Below, one piece after another: positions 1 to 7,739 of a DNA stretch of 27,618 bases. The number at the start of each line of letters is the position of its first letter. Within the stretch, counting starts at the first letter, position 1. The stretch is from Pseudomonadota bacterium. Lineage in GTDB: Bacteria > Pseudomonadota > Gammaproteobacteria > Burkholderiales > Burkholderiaceae_E. The stretch is from NCBI GenBank assembly GCA_023388075.1, contig JAEWGX010000054.1, forward strand, positions 1 through 27,618. The letters run 5' to 3'. A program made the translations under genes and the position numbers. The notes beneath the pieces are model-generated. The model was not told where the DNA came from. It did no database searches and was given only the letters and a program-made list of their open reading frames with translations.

Positions 1-595
1 TCATCGCCTCGATCTGGTCGTGCGTCACGTAGACGGCCGTGGTCTTGAGCCGCTGGTGCAGCGCCTTGATCTCGGTGCGCATCGCCACCCGCAGCTTCGC
101 GTCCAGGTTCGACAGCGGCTCGTCGAAGAGGAACACCTGCGGCTTGCGCACGATCGCCCGCCCCATCGCCACCCGCTGGCGCTGGCCACCGGACAGCTGG
201 CGAGGAAAGCGATCCAGGTAGGGCTCGAGGCCGAGGATCTGGGCGGCTTCGCCGACGCGCCGGGTGATCTCGCTCTTGGGCGTTCGGGCGAGGGTGAGCG
301 CGAACGCCATGTTGTCCCGGACCTTCATGTGCGGGTACAGGGCGTAGTTCTGGAACACCATGGCGATGTCCCGCTCCTTGGGCGGGACGTTGTTCACGAC
401 ACGCTTGCCGATGCTGATGGTGCCCGAGGTGATTTCCTCCAGTCCGGCGATCATGCGCAGCAGCGTGGACTTGCCGCAGCCGGACGGGCCGACCAGGACG
501 CAGAACTCGCCGTCGGCGATGTCGATATCCACGCCGTGGATGACCTCTGTCGACCCAAAGACCTTGCGCACCTGGCTGATGGTGACGGTTGCCAA
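1..595 (-). CDS. ABC transporter ATP-binding protein, MalK/UgpC/MsmX type (3' end cut off by window)
   Basis: This is the ATPase subunit of a carbohydrate or glycerol-3-phosphate type ABC importer, acting at the inner face of the cytoplasmic membrane. The visible 198 residues contain a Walker A motif (GPSGCGKST, residues 36-44), a Q-loop (MVFQNYALYP), the signature LSGGQRQRVAMGRA, Walker B (FLFDEPLSNLD) and the switch His (YVTHD). The order and the NYALYPHM Q-loop context are typical of the MalK/UgpC group. The C-terminal TOBE/regulatory domain would lie outside the window. I chose the TTG at 595 because GGAGGAG lies 7 bases upstream and no in-frame ATG or GTG fits. Transport partners and substrate cannot be told from this window; the other transporter genes are presumably beyond position 1. 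Confidence 0.93.
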   Translation of the reverse strand, partial: MATVTISQVRKVFGSTEVIHGVDIDIADGEFCVLVGPSGCGKSTLLRMIAGLEEITSGTISIGKRVVNNVPPKERDIAMVFQNYALYPHMKVRDNMAFALTLARTPKSEITRRVGEAAQILGLEPYLDRFPRQLSGGQRQRVAMGRAIVRKPQVFLFDEPLSNLDAKLRVAMRTEIKALHQRLKTTAVYVTHDQIEAM

Positions 596-621
596 CGTAT
601 GTCTCCTCCAGTACCTCGGCG

Positions 622-640
622 GCGACGCAGGCTGCGTCGC
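622..640. promoter_or_regulatory. Perfect inverted repeat in the leader of the ABC ATPase gene
   Basis: GCGACGCAG and CTGCGTCGC flank a single central G, giving a 19-base perfect inverted repeat 27 bases upstream of the TTG start and 12 bases upstream of the GGAGGAG ribosome binding site. It could be an operator or a leader hairpin. There is no T-run, so a Rho-independent terminator is unlikely. The function is inferred only from position. Confidence 0.4.
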
Positions 641-740
641 GCCGTTCGAGTCGAAGAATGCTAACCGCATTCGCGCGGCGCCGTGCGCGCCGGGCGCCTC
701 GCGCATAGTGAGGGAAAACACCGATCGATGCCCCGCGACT

Positions 741-771
741 GCCTGCCGATCGGGCACGGCATCGGCCAGGC
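741..771 (-). terminator. Possible hrcA terminator hairpin
   Basis: GCCTGCCGAT and ATCGGCCAGGC can form a 10 bp stem with one bulged base around a 10-base loop, beginning 23 bases past the hrcA stop. There is no T-run on the minus strand, so it may only be a stable 3' hairpin. The rest of 596-793 shows no gene that I can support. Confidence 0.35.
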
Positions 772-793
772 GGCCGGTTCGCCGCCCTGCCGC

Positions 794-1819
794 TCAGCGG
801 CCGTTGCCGGACTCGTTGAGCAGGCCCGTCACCAGCTTGGCGGTGATGTCCACGATCGGAATCATGTGCTGGTACGCCATGCGGGTCGGGCCGATCACGC
901 CAAGGGTACCCACCACCTGGCCGTCCACCTCGTAGGGCGCCGTGATCACGGACAGCTCTTCCATCGGCACCAGGTCCGACTCGCCGCCGATGTAGATCTG
1001 CACGCCGTGGGCGCGCCCGGCGGCATCGAGAAGCTGCAGCAGGTCCGTGCGCTTCTCGAACAGGCTGAACAACTCCTTCAGCCGGTTCATGTCGGCATTG
1101 AGATCCGGTATGCCGACGAAGTTGCGCTCGCCGGCGACCACCAGCGCATCGCTCTGGTCCTGGGCGGCGGCGCTGCCCGCCTCCACCGCGCGCTGCATCA
1201 GCACGGAGATGTCCTCGCGGATGCGGGCGAGCTCGTGGCGCAGCCGGGCCTTGATCTCGTTGAACTCGACGCCGGCGTAGTGGGCGTTGATGTAGTTGGC
1301 CGCTTCCACGAGCGTCGCGGGCGAATGGTCCCGGTCCACCGTCAGGATCCGGTTCTGGACATCGCCCTCGGCCGAAACGATGATGAGCAGCACGCGCCGC
1401 TCCGAGAGCCGCAGGAACTCGATCTGGCGGAAGGTGGAGGAGCGGCGCGGCGCGAGCACCACGCCGGCGAAGCTGGAGAGGCGCGACAGGAGCGACGCAG
1501 CCTGCGCGATCACCCGCTTGGGCTCGTCGGGCACGAGCGCGCCGCGCAGATGCCGCTCCTGCTCGTCCTGCAGCGGCTGCACGGTGATCAGCGAGTCGAC
1601 GAAGAGGCGGTAGCCCAGCGGGGTCGGTATCCTTCCGGCGGAAGTGTGCGGGCTGGCGATCAGCCCCTCCTCTTCCAGGTCCGCCATCACGTTGCGGATG
1701 GTCGCCGGCGAGAGCTCCAGGTGCGAGAACTTGGACAGTGTGCGGGACCCCACCGGCTGTCCGTCGGCGATGTAGCGCTCGATCAGCGTCTTCAGAAGCA
1801 CACGAGAGCGGTCGTCCAT
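794..1819 (-). CDS. hrcA: Heat-inducible transcription repressor HrcA
   Basis: HrcA represses chaperone operons (groESL, dnaK) by binding CIRCE operators and is released when GroEL is titrated by unfolded protein. The 341-residue product has the family's usual length. The N-terminal winged-helix region is clear: DGQPVGSRTLS near residue 20, then LSPATIRNVMADLEEEGLI and TSAGRIPTPLGYRLFVD. The C-terminal part ends with the typical GVIGPTRMAYQ and a segment resembling IVDITAKLVTGLL. The ATG at 1819 follows AGGAGAA closely and matches the usual family N-terminus (MDDRSR). It diverges from nadK with only 66 bases between the starts. I see no CIRCE sequence (TTAGCACTC-N9-GAGTGCTAA) there, so autoregulation is not supported here. 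Identification is secure. Confidence 0.97.
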   Translation of the reverse strand: MDDRSRVLLKTLIERYIADGQPVGSRTLSKFSHLELSPATIRNVMADLEEEGLIASPHTSAGRIPTPLGYRLFVDSLITVQPLQDEQERHLRGALVPDEPKRVIAQAASLLSRLSSFAGVVLAPRRSSTFRQIEFLRLSERRVLLIIVSAEGDVQNRILTVDRDHSPATLVEAANYINAHYAGVEFNEIKARLRHELARIREDISVLMQRAVEAGSAAAQDQSDALVVAGERNFVGIPDLNADMNRLKELFSLFEKRTDLLQLLDAAGRAHGVQIYIGGESDLVPMEELSVITAPYEVDGQVVGTLGVIGPTRMAYQHMIPIVDITAKLVTGLLNESGNGR

Positions 1820-1885
1820 TTCTCCTACGCTACCACACGGTTCCGCTATCGGGATCCGCAGGTGAATTATGGTGTAATCCGCCGC

Positions 1886-2749
1886 ATGACCGCCCGCTTC
1901 CAGACCATCGCCCTGTTCGGCCGCCCGAAGACCGACGGGCTGGCGGAGGTACTGGAGGAGGTCTGCGCCTGGCTGAAGCGCCGCGGCATCACGGTCCTTG
2001 TCCAAACCAATCGTAGCACCCGGGCGCTCCAATCGATCGGCCGGCGGGCGGAGCTCGGCATCATCGTCGGCGGCGACGGCACCATGCTCGGCATCGCCAG
2101 GACGCTCGCGCCGCTCGGCCTGCCGGTGGTCGGGATCAACCTCGGCAGGCTCGGCTTCATCACGGATATCTCGTGGGCCCACTGGCAGGAGGCGCTCGGC
2201 GCCATCCTGGAGGGGGACTTCGAAGTGGAGGACCGCGCGCTCATGGAGGCGAGCGTGATCCGGCGCGGGCGCACCATATTCCACTCGCGGGCACTGAACG
2301 ACGTGGTCGTCAGCCGCAGCTCGCGGGCCGGCATGATCGAGATCGAGGTGAAGGTGGATGGTCTCTTCATGTACCGGCCGCGGGCGGACGGCCTGATCGT
2401 CGCCACGCCCACGGGCTCCACCGCCTACGCCCTCTCCGCGAACGGGCCGATCCTGCATCCGGCGCTGCAGGGGCTGGTGATGGTGCCGGTCGCGCCTCAG
2501 GCGCTGTCGAACCGGCCGATCGTCCTGCCCGACCACTGCCAGGTGGAGCTCACTGTCGTCGGCGGCCGCGATCCGCGGGTGAACTGCGACATGCAGTCCT
2601 TCGCGGACCTGCAGCTCGAGGACCTGATCGAGATCCGGCGCTCGAGCGACTCCAGCCGTTTCCTGCACCCACCGGGCTACAGCTACTACGCGACGCTGCG
2701 CGCCAAGCTCCATTGGCACGAGATGCCGGGACTGAATCCGCGCGGCTGA
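1886..2749 (+). CDS. nadK: NAD kinase
   Basis: NadK phosphorylates NAD to NADP with ATP or polyphosphate in the cytoplasm. The 287-residue protein has the diagnostic GGDGT motif (residues 62-66, within IIVGGDGTMLG), the NLGRLGFITD segment that follows it, and the second conserved block TPTGSTAYALSANGPI near residue 175, followed by PLSNRPIVLPD. Length and motif spacing are normal for the family. The ATG at 1886 aligns with known N-termini, but there is no clear Shine-Dalgarno sequence before it. A weak -10-like TGTAAT at 1873-1878 would put the transcript start almost at the ATG. It is followed 19 bases later by recN, and both are probably one operon divergent from hrcA, an order I recall from Betaproteobacteria. 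Confidence 0.97.
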   Translation: MTARFQTIALFGRPKTDGLAEVLEEVCAWLKRRGITVLVQTNRSTRALQSIGRRAELGIIVGGDGTMLGIARTLAPLGLPVVGINLGRLGFITDISWAHWQEALGAILEGDFEVEDRALMEASVIRRGRTIFHSRALNDVVVSRSSRAGMIEIEVKVDGLFMYRPRADGLIVATPTGSTAYALSANGPILHPALQGLVMVPVAPQALSNRPIVLPDHCQVELTVVGGRDPRVNCDMQSFADLQLEDLIEIRRSSDSSRFLHPPGYSYYATLRAKLHWHEMPGLNPRG

Positions 2750-2768
2750 CACCCCACCGCCCACCCGC

Positions 2769-4433
2769 ATGCTGAGACTGCTGCGCCTCCGGGACTTCGT
2801 GATCGTGGACTCGGCCGAGATCGAATTCGGGCCCGGCTTCACCGCCCTCACGGGCGAGACCGGGGCGGGTAAGTCGATCCTGCTGGATGCGCTGGGCCTC
2901 GCGCTGGGCGCCCGCGGCGACGCCGCCATGGTCCGGGAAGGTGCCGCGCGGGCCGACATCACCGCCGAGTTCGCGGCGGATGAGGAGCTGGATGCCTGGC
3001 TGCAGGACAGGGAGCTCGCCGGCGATCCCGGCGTGCTGCTGCTGCGCCGCATCGTCGAGGCCGACGGCCGTTCCCGCGCGCTGGTGAACGGACAGCCCGC
3101 GACGGTCGCGCTGCTGCGGCAGATCGGTGAACGGCTGGTGGACATCCACGGCCAGCACGAATCGCAGAGCCTGATGCGCGCGGGAGCGCAACGAGACCTG
3201 CTGGATCGCTTCGGGCGCCTGGAGAAAGAGGCAGCCGCCACGGCCCGGGCCTGGGCGGACTGGCAAGCCGCGGCGCAGGCGCTGCAGTCGGCACAGGCCG
3301 GCTCGCGGGAGGCGGAGATCCGGGCCGAGCGGTTGCGCTGGGAGCTGGACGAGATCGAGCGGCTGCAGCTCGCCCCGGGCGAGTGGGAGCACCTGAGCGC
3401 GGAGCAGTCGCGGCTCGCGCACGCGCGCGACCTGCTCGAGGGCGCGGACGCCATCGCCAACGCGCTCTCCCGGGGCGACGGCGCCATCACCGAGACGCTG
3501 GGCAGCCTGCAGCAGCGCCTCGGCACGCTCGCCGGGATCGACCCGGCGCTCGCGCCGATGGCCGAGCTGGTGGAATCCGCGGCGATCCAGCTCGGCGAGG
3601 CCGGCAGCGACCTCGCCGCCTACGTGCAGCGCACCGACCTCGACCCGGCGCGGCTGGAGGAAGTGGAGGCGCGCGTGGGCGCCATCTTCACGGCGGCGCG
3701 CAAGCTGCGGCTCGCGCCGGAGCAGCTGCTCGCGCATCAGCAGGCGCTTGCGAGCGAATGGGAGACGCTGGAGCGCGGCCGCGACCTGGCAGCGCTCGAG
3801 TCGGCCCATGAGGAACGTCGGCGCGCGTATGACGCCGCCGCCGCCGCGCTTTCGCGGGGGCGCCGCCGCGCGGCTGCCCGGCTCGGCAAGGGCGCGACCG
3901 AGCAGCTCGACCGGTTGGGAATGGCCAAGGCGCGGTTGCTCGTCGCCTGCGATCCGTCGCCGCCCGGCCCCGGCGGCGTGGACACGGTGGAGTTCCGCAT
4001 CGCCGCCCATGCGGGCGCGACGCCCCGTCCGATTGCCAAGGTGGCCTCGGGCGGCGAGCTCTCGCGGCTCGGGCTCGCCATCGCGGTGCTCGCCGCCCAG
4101 GCCAATCCGGTGCCCACCCTCATCTTCGACGAAGCCGACGCCGGCATCGGCGGCGCGGTGGCCGCGGTGGTCGGCGAGCTCATGCAGCGCCTTGCCGCCG
4201 ACTGCCAGGTGTTCTGCGTCACTCACCTCGCGCAGGTGGCGAGCCGCGCGGACAACCACCTCAAGGTCAGCAAGAGCGAGGCCGCGAAGGGCGGCGCCGG
4301 CCTGGTGAGCCGCGTCGAGTCGCTCGCGCCGCAGGAGCGTGTCGAGGAAATCGCGCGCATGCTGGGCGGCCGCCGCGTCACGCAGACCTCGCGCGCCCAC
4401 GCGCACGAGATGCTCGAGGCCAGCCGGCGCTGA
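2769..4433 (+). CDS. recN: DNA repair protein RecN
   Basis: RecN is an SMC-like ATPase acting in double-strand break repair. The 554-residue product has the family length and architecture: Walker A GETGAGKS at residues 29-36, the GQHESQSL Q-loop region near 125, a long Ala/Glu/Arg-rich coiled-coil middle interrupted near the centre, the signature VASGGELSRLGLAI near 430, and Walker B LIFDEADAGIGG. The C-terminal VTHLAQVAS segment is also typical. The start ATG at 2769 gives the canonical N-terminus (MLRLLRLRDFVIVD). It lies 19 bases after nadK, so the two are probably cotranscribed. No LexA box is evident just upstream, which fits an internal operon gene. Confidence 0.97.
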   Translation: MLRLLRLRDFVIVDSAEIEFGPGFTALTGETGAGKSILLDALGLALGARGDAAMVREGAARADITAEFAADEELDAWLQDRELAGDPGVLLLRRIVEADGRSRALVNGQPATVALLRQIGERLVDIHGQHESQSLMRAGAQRDLLDRFGRLEKEAAATARAWADWQAAAQALQSAQAGSREAEIRAERLRWELDEIERLQLAPGEWEHLSAEQSRLAHARDLLEGADAIANALSRGDGAITETLGSLQQRLGTLAGIDPALAPMAELVESAAIQLGEAGSDLAAYVQRTDLDPARLEEVEARVGAIFTAARKLRLAPEQLLAHQQALASEWETLERGRDLAALESAHEERRRAYDAAAAALSRGRRRAAARLGKGATEQLDRLGMAKARLLVACDPSPPGPGGVDTVEFRIAAHAGATPRPIAKVASGGELSRLGLAIAVLAAQANPVPTLIFDEADAGIGGAVAAVVGELMQRLAADCQVFCVTHLAQVASRADNHLKVSKSEAAKGGAGLVSRVESLAPQERVEEIARMLGGRRVTQTSRAHAHEMLEASRR

Positions 4434-4447
4434 GCCATGCCATTGCG

Positions 4448-4462
4448 CGCCCCTCCGGGGCG
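4448..4462 (+). terminator. Weak hairpin after recN
   Basis: CGCCCC and GGGGCG form a 6 bp GC stem around a TCC loop, 14 bases past the recN stop. No T-run follows. It may reduce readthrough into the molybdenum hydroxylase genes, but the support is thin. Confidence 0.3.
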
Positions 4463-4521
4463 ACGTAGCATTGGCCGCAGACGCCGCGCATGCTCGCGCA
4501 GGGCGCAGGGAGGAGACTTTC

Positions 4522-4989
4522 ATGACGACGCCGATCGGCCTCAAGGTCAACGGCAAGGCCGTGGACATCCCCGTGGATGACGACGCCATGCCGCTGCTCT
4601 ACGCGCTTCGCAATGATCTCGGCCTGCACGGCCCGCGCTTCGGTTGCGGTCTCGGACAATGCGGCGCCTGCACCGTTCACGTCGATGGTCGCGCGGTGCG
4701 CTCCTGCATCACGCCGATCGGTTCGGTGCGGGGCAAGTCCGTCACGACGCTGGAGGGACTCGGCTCGGACGCCGCGCCGCACCCGCTGCAGGCGGCGTTC
4801 ATCGAGGAGCAGGCAGTGCAGTGCGGCTACTGCATCAACGGCATGATCATGCAGGCCGCCGACTTCCTTCAATCCAACCCGAGCCCGACCGAAGAGGAGA
4901 TCCGCACCGCGCTTGCCGGCAACTTGTGCCGCTGCGGCACGCACACGCGCATCGTGGCAGCGGTCATGCGCGCCGGACAGAAGCGTTGA
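4522..4989 (+). CDS. [2Fe-2S] small subunit of a molybdenum hydroxylase (isoquinoline 1-oxidoreductase alpha-like)
   Basis: This is the electron-transfer subunit of a xanthine-oxidase family molybdenum hydroxylase. The 155-residue protein has the two expected clusters. The plant-ferredoxin-type site is C42, C47, C50 and C62 (FGCGLGQCGAC). The four-helix-bundle site is C101, C104, C136 and C138 (QCGYC and LCRCG). The ATG at 4522 is preceded by AGGAGAC, a good ribosome binding site. The large subunit starts 13 bases downstream, so they form an operon. There is no FAD-binding medium subunit, which is the two-subunit IorAB type of arrangement. The true substrate (N-heterocycle, aldehyde or other) cannot be read from sequence alone. 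It has no signal peptide of its own and would be exported bound to the Tat-bearing large subunit. Confidence 0.93.
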   Translation: MTTPIGLKVNGKAVDIPVDDDAMPLLYALRNDLGLHGPRFGCGLGQCGACTVHVDGRAVRSCITPIGSVRGKSVTTLEGLGSDAAPHPLQAAFIEEQAVQCGYCINGMIMQAADFLQSNPSPTEEEIRTALAGNLCRCGTHTRIVAAVMRAGQKR

Positions 4990-5002
4990 GGAGGAGAAGA
5001 CC

Positions 5003-7249
5003 ATGACGACATCGGGCTTCGATCGCCGCGACTTTCTCAAGGCCGGCGGCGTGATGATGGTGACCTTCGCGCTCGACGGCGTCGGGGTGCCGCGCGCCGC
5101 CGCCCAGACGCAACCGGGTGCAGGCGCGGCGGCGGGTGCCGCGGCAGCGGCGGCGCCGAAGACGGTCGCGCTCGACCGGGTGGACGGCTTCCTCGCGCTC
5201 GACTCGACCGGGGCCGTGACTGTCTACTCCGGCAAGGTCGACCTCGGCACCGGCGTGCGCACCGCGCTGGCCCAGATCGCCGCGGAAGAGCTGTGCGTAC
5301 CGCTCGCCTCGGTCACGGTGGTGCAAGGCGACACGTTGCTTACGCCGGACCAGGGCGTGACCTTCGGGAGCCTGTCGATCCAGGTGGGCGGCATGCAGAT
5401 CCGGCAGGCGGCAGCCACCGCCCGCGAGGCGCTGCTCGCCCAGGCGGCCGCGCGCCTCGGCGCCGACCGGGCCTCGCTGCGGGCGCGCGACGGCGTGGTG
5501 GCAGCGGCAGGCGCGGCGGGCATCGGCTATGGCGAGCTCGTCGGTGACCGTCGGCTGGACCTGGCCGTGGATCCGAAGGCACCGCTCAAGTCGCCGACCG
5601 ACTACACGATCGTCGGCACCTCGGTGCAGCGCCTGGACATCCCCGACAAGGTCACCGGGCGCTTCACCTACATGCAGGACTTCCGGCTCGACGGCATGAT
5701 CCACGCGCGGGTGGTGCGGCCCCCCGCTATGAAGGCTAAGCTGCTGTCGTTCAACGACTGGGATTGCCGCGAGATACCCGGCTACATCGGCGTCGTGCGC
5801 AAGGGCGATTTCCTCGCGGTGCTGTCGCGCACGGAATGGGGTGCCATCCGCGCAATGGACGCGATCGAGGCCCGCTGGTCGGACTGGAGCGGCTTGCCCG
5901 AGCAAGCCAAGCTCTGGGAATGGGTCCGCTCGGTCAAGGTCAACAAGGTCGAGTCGTTCCAGAGCGTTGGCGATCCGACGCAGGCAATGGGTGCGGACGG
6001 CGCCCGCACCTTCGGCGCGAGCTACGACTTTCCGGTCCAGACCCATGGCTCGCTTGGCCCATCGTGCGCGGTCGCGGCCTACGAGGACGGCAAGCTCACC
6101 TGCTGGACGGCGTCCCAGGCCACCCACCTGCTGCGCCGGCAGCTGTCCAACATGCTGCAGATGAAGCCGGACGATATCCGCTGCGTGTACCTGGAAGGAT
6201 CGGGCTGCTATGGCCGCAATGGGCACGAGGACGCCGCCGCGGACGCCGCGCTGATCGCTCGTGAGGTCGGCGTGCCGGTGCGCGTGCAATGGATGCGCGA
6301 GGACGAGCACGGCTGGGATCCCAAGGGCCCGCCCACGTTGCTGGATCACAAGGCGGCGCTGGACGCCAGCGGCGGCATCACCGCCTGGCAGTCGGACGTC
6401 TACATCCCGGATCGACCCAAGGAGATCGCGGTGACGCTGGTCGCTGCCGACCTCGCCGGCCTGCCCAAGGAGGAGGCGCATCCCGGCAACATCCACGCCT
6501 CGCTCGCCATCCCGTACAAGGTGCCGAACATCCGCTGCTCGGCGAACTGGCTTGCCGAGACGCCGTTCAAGCCATCGTGGATCCGCACGCCCGGGCGCAT
6601 GCAGAACACCTTCGCGAACGAAAGCTTCATGGACGAGTTGGCCGATGCGGCGGGGGTCGATCCGATGGAGTTCCGCCTGCGTTACCTGGACGACCGGCGC
6701 GGCCGCGAGGTGCTCGAACGACTCGCCAAGCTGGCGGACTGGAAGCCGCGCCAGGGCACGGCGCGGGACAGCGGGCCGGTGATGCGCGGCCGCGGCGTCT
6801 CGTACACCAAGTACGAGCTGGTGCGCACCTATGTCGGCATGGTGGCCGACGTCGAAGTGAATCGCGACAGCGGCGCGGTGAAGGTGACCCGCTGCTATGT
6901 CACGCACGACTGCGGGCAGATCATCAACCCGGACGGACTGCGCAACCAGATCGAGGGCAACGTGGTGCAGACGGTGGGACGCACCCTCTTCGAGGAGATC
7001 CTGTTCGACCGCTCCACCGTGACCAGCCGGGACTGGTCCACCTACCGCACCATCCTCTTCCCGGAGGTACCGGCGATCGACATCGAGCTGATCAACCGGC
7101 CCGAGGAGAAGCCATGGGGCGCCGGTGAGCCGACGGCGGCCGTGGTGCCGTCGGCGATCGCGAATGCGGTGTTCGACGCGAGCGGGGTCCGGATGCGGTC
7201 CGTCCCGTTCTCACCAGCGAAGCTGCTCGCCGGGCTGCGCGCCATCTGA
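5003..7249 (+). CDS. Molybdopterin-binding large subunit of a molybdenum hydroxylase, Tat-exported (IorB-like)
   Basis: This is the catalytic subunit, carrying the molybdenum cytosine-dinucleotide cofactor in related enzymes. The 748-residue product starts with a twin-arginine signal (DRRDFLK, residues 7-13), then a hydrophobic stretch and an Ala/Gly-rich linker near residues 38-50. The hydroxylase fold is indicated by KVDLGTGVRTALAQI, by GCYGRNGHEDAAADAALIA, by HDCGQIINPDG, and by the active-site Glu in PWGAGEPT (E709). The ATG at 5003 follows GAGGAGAAG. Length suits a single-chain IorB-type subunit without the C-terminal cytochrome domains of NicB-like enzymes. No XdhC/MocA maturation gene and no electron acceptor gene is adjacent, so these must be elsewhere. 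The substrate is unknown. Confidence 0.92.
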   Translation: MTTSGFDRRDFLKAGGVMMVTFALDGVGVPRAAAQTQPGAGAAAGAAAAAAPKTVALDRVDGFLALDSTGAVTVYSGKVDLGTGVRTALAQIAAEELCVPLASVTVVQGDTLLTPDQGVTFGSLSIQVGGMQIRQAAATAREALLAQAAARLGADRASLRARDGVVAAAGAAGIGYGELVGDRRLDLAVDPKAPLKSPTDYTIVGTSVQRLDIPDKVTGRFTYMQDFRLDGMIHARVVRPPAMKAKLLSFNDWDCREIPGYIGVVRKGDFLAVLSRTEWGAIRAMDAIEARWSDWSGLPEQAKLWEWVRSVKVNKVESFQSVGDPTQAMGADGARTFGASYDFPVQTHGSLGPSCAVAAYEDGKLTCWTASQATHLLRRQLSNMLQMKPDDIRCVYLEGSGCYGRNGHEDAAADAALIAREVGVPVRVQWMREDEHGWDPKGPPTLLDHKAALDASGGITAWQSDVYIPDRPKEIAVTLVAADLAGLPKEEAHPGNIHASLAIPYKVPNIRCSANWLAETPFKPSWIRTPGRMQNTFANESFMDELADAAGVDPMEFRLRYLDDRRGREVLERLAKLADWKPRQGTARDSGPVMRGRGVSYTKYELVRTYVGMVADVEVNRDSGAVKVTRCYVTHDCGQIINPDGLRNQIEGNVVQTVGRTLFEEILFDRSTVTSRDWSTYRTILFPEVPAIDIELINRPEEKPWGAGEPTAAVVPSAIANAVFDASGVRMRSVPFSPAKLLAGLRAI

Positions 7250-7256
7250 CGACCCC

Positions 7257-7277
7257 AGGCCGGGCGGCGCCCGGCCT
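7257..7277. terminator. Bidirectional hairpin between convergent genes
   Basis: AGGCCGGGC and GCCCGGCCT form a perfect 9 bp stem around a 3-base loop. The hairpin sits 8 bases after the molybdenum hydroxylase stop and 25 bases from the stop of the opposing cupin gene. It lacks a T-run but is well placed to end transcription from both sides. Confidence 0.6.
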
Positions 7278-7301
7278 GCTGTCCGGTTCCCCGGCGGCCA
7301 G

Positions 7302-7697
7302 CTACTCGGTCGTCTTGCCGTCGAAGTGCTCTTCGTCCGCGTCGGCCTCGGCCTTGGTGACGTGCACGGTGCCGTCCTTGTGCTCCGGCGGCGCGTACAG
7401 CGTATAGAGCCGCAGCGGCTCGCTGCCCTTGTTCACGACGTTGTGGCGGGCGCCGGCCGGAACGATGATGGCATCGTCGGCTTCGACCGAATGGCGCTTG
7501 CCGTCGATCAGGACCTCGCCCTTGCCCATCTCGATGCGGAAGAACTGGTCACGATCGTCGTGCACCTCCTCGCCGATCTCCTCGCCCGGCTTGAGCGACA
7601 TCAGCACGAGCTGCATGTTCTGCCCGGTATAGAGCACCCGCCTGAAATCCGTGTTCTCCTCGGTCAGTTTCTCGATGTCGTCGACAAAGCCCTTCAT
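7302..7697 (-). CDS. Cupin domain protein
   Basis: This is a 131-residue single-domain beta-barrel protein of the cupin superfamily. Motif 1 is visible as EVHDDRDQFFRIEMGKG, with H46, Q51 and E56 as likely metal ligands. Motif 2 is visible as VPAGARHNVVN, with H85. The acidic tail after residue 115 (ADADEEHFDG) is probably flexible. The ATG at 7697 was chosen over a start seven codons upstream because GAGGAGG lies just five bases before it. It is last in the minus-strand run that starts near fur, 42 bases after the protease gene. Function is not known; such small cupins range from enzymes to sensors. The membership of the amidoligase operon is inferred from strand and spacing only. Confidence 0.88.
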   Translation of the reverse strand: MKGFVDDIEKLTEENTDFRRVLYTGQNMQLVLMSLKPGEEIGEEVHDDRDQFFRIEMGKGEVLIDGKRHSVEADDAIIVPAGARHNVVNKGSEPLRLYTLYAPPEHKDGTVHVTKAEADADEEHFDGKTTE

Positions 7698-7739
7698 GTT
7701 GTCCTCCTCGGTTGGCATCGGCTGGTTCGTCGGCCAAGT

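Noticed and set aside
794..3526. A 910-codon minus-strand open frame running through hrcA and opposite nadK and recN
   Set aside because: Only the hrcA part (794-1819) is homologous to anything recognisable. The upstream part is the Arg/Ala/Pro-rich shadow of nadK and recN, both of which have complete motif sets on the plus strand.
2550..4589. A 679-codon minus-strand open frame opposite recN
   Set aside because: It has no recognisable domain and mirrors the codon structure of recN, which is intact.
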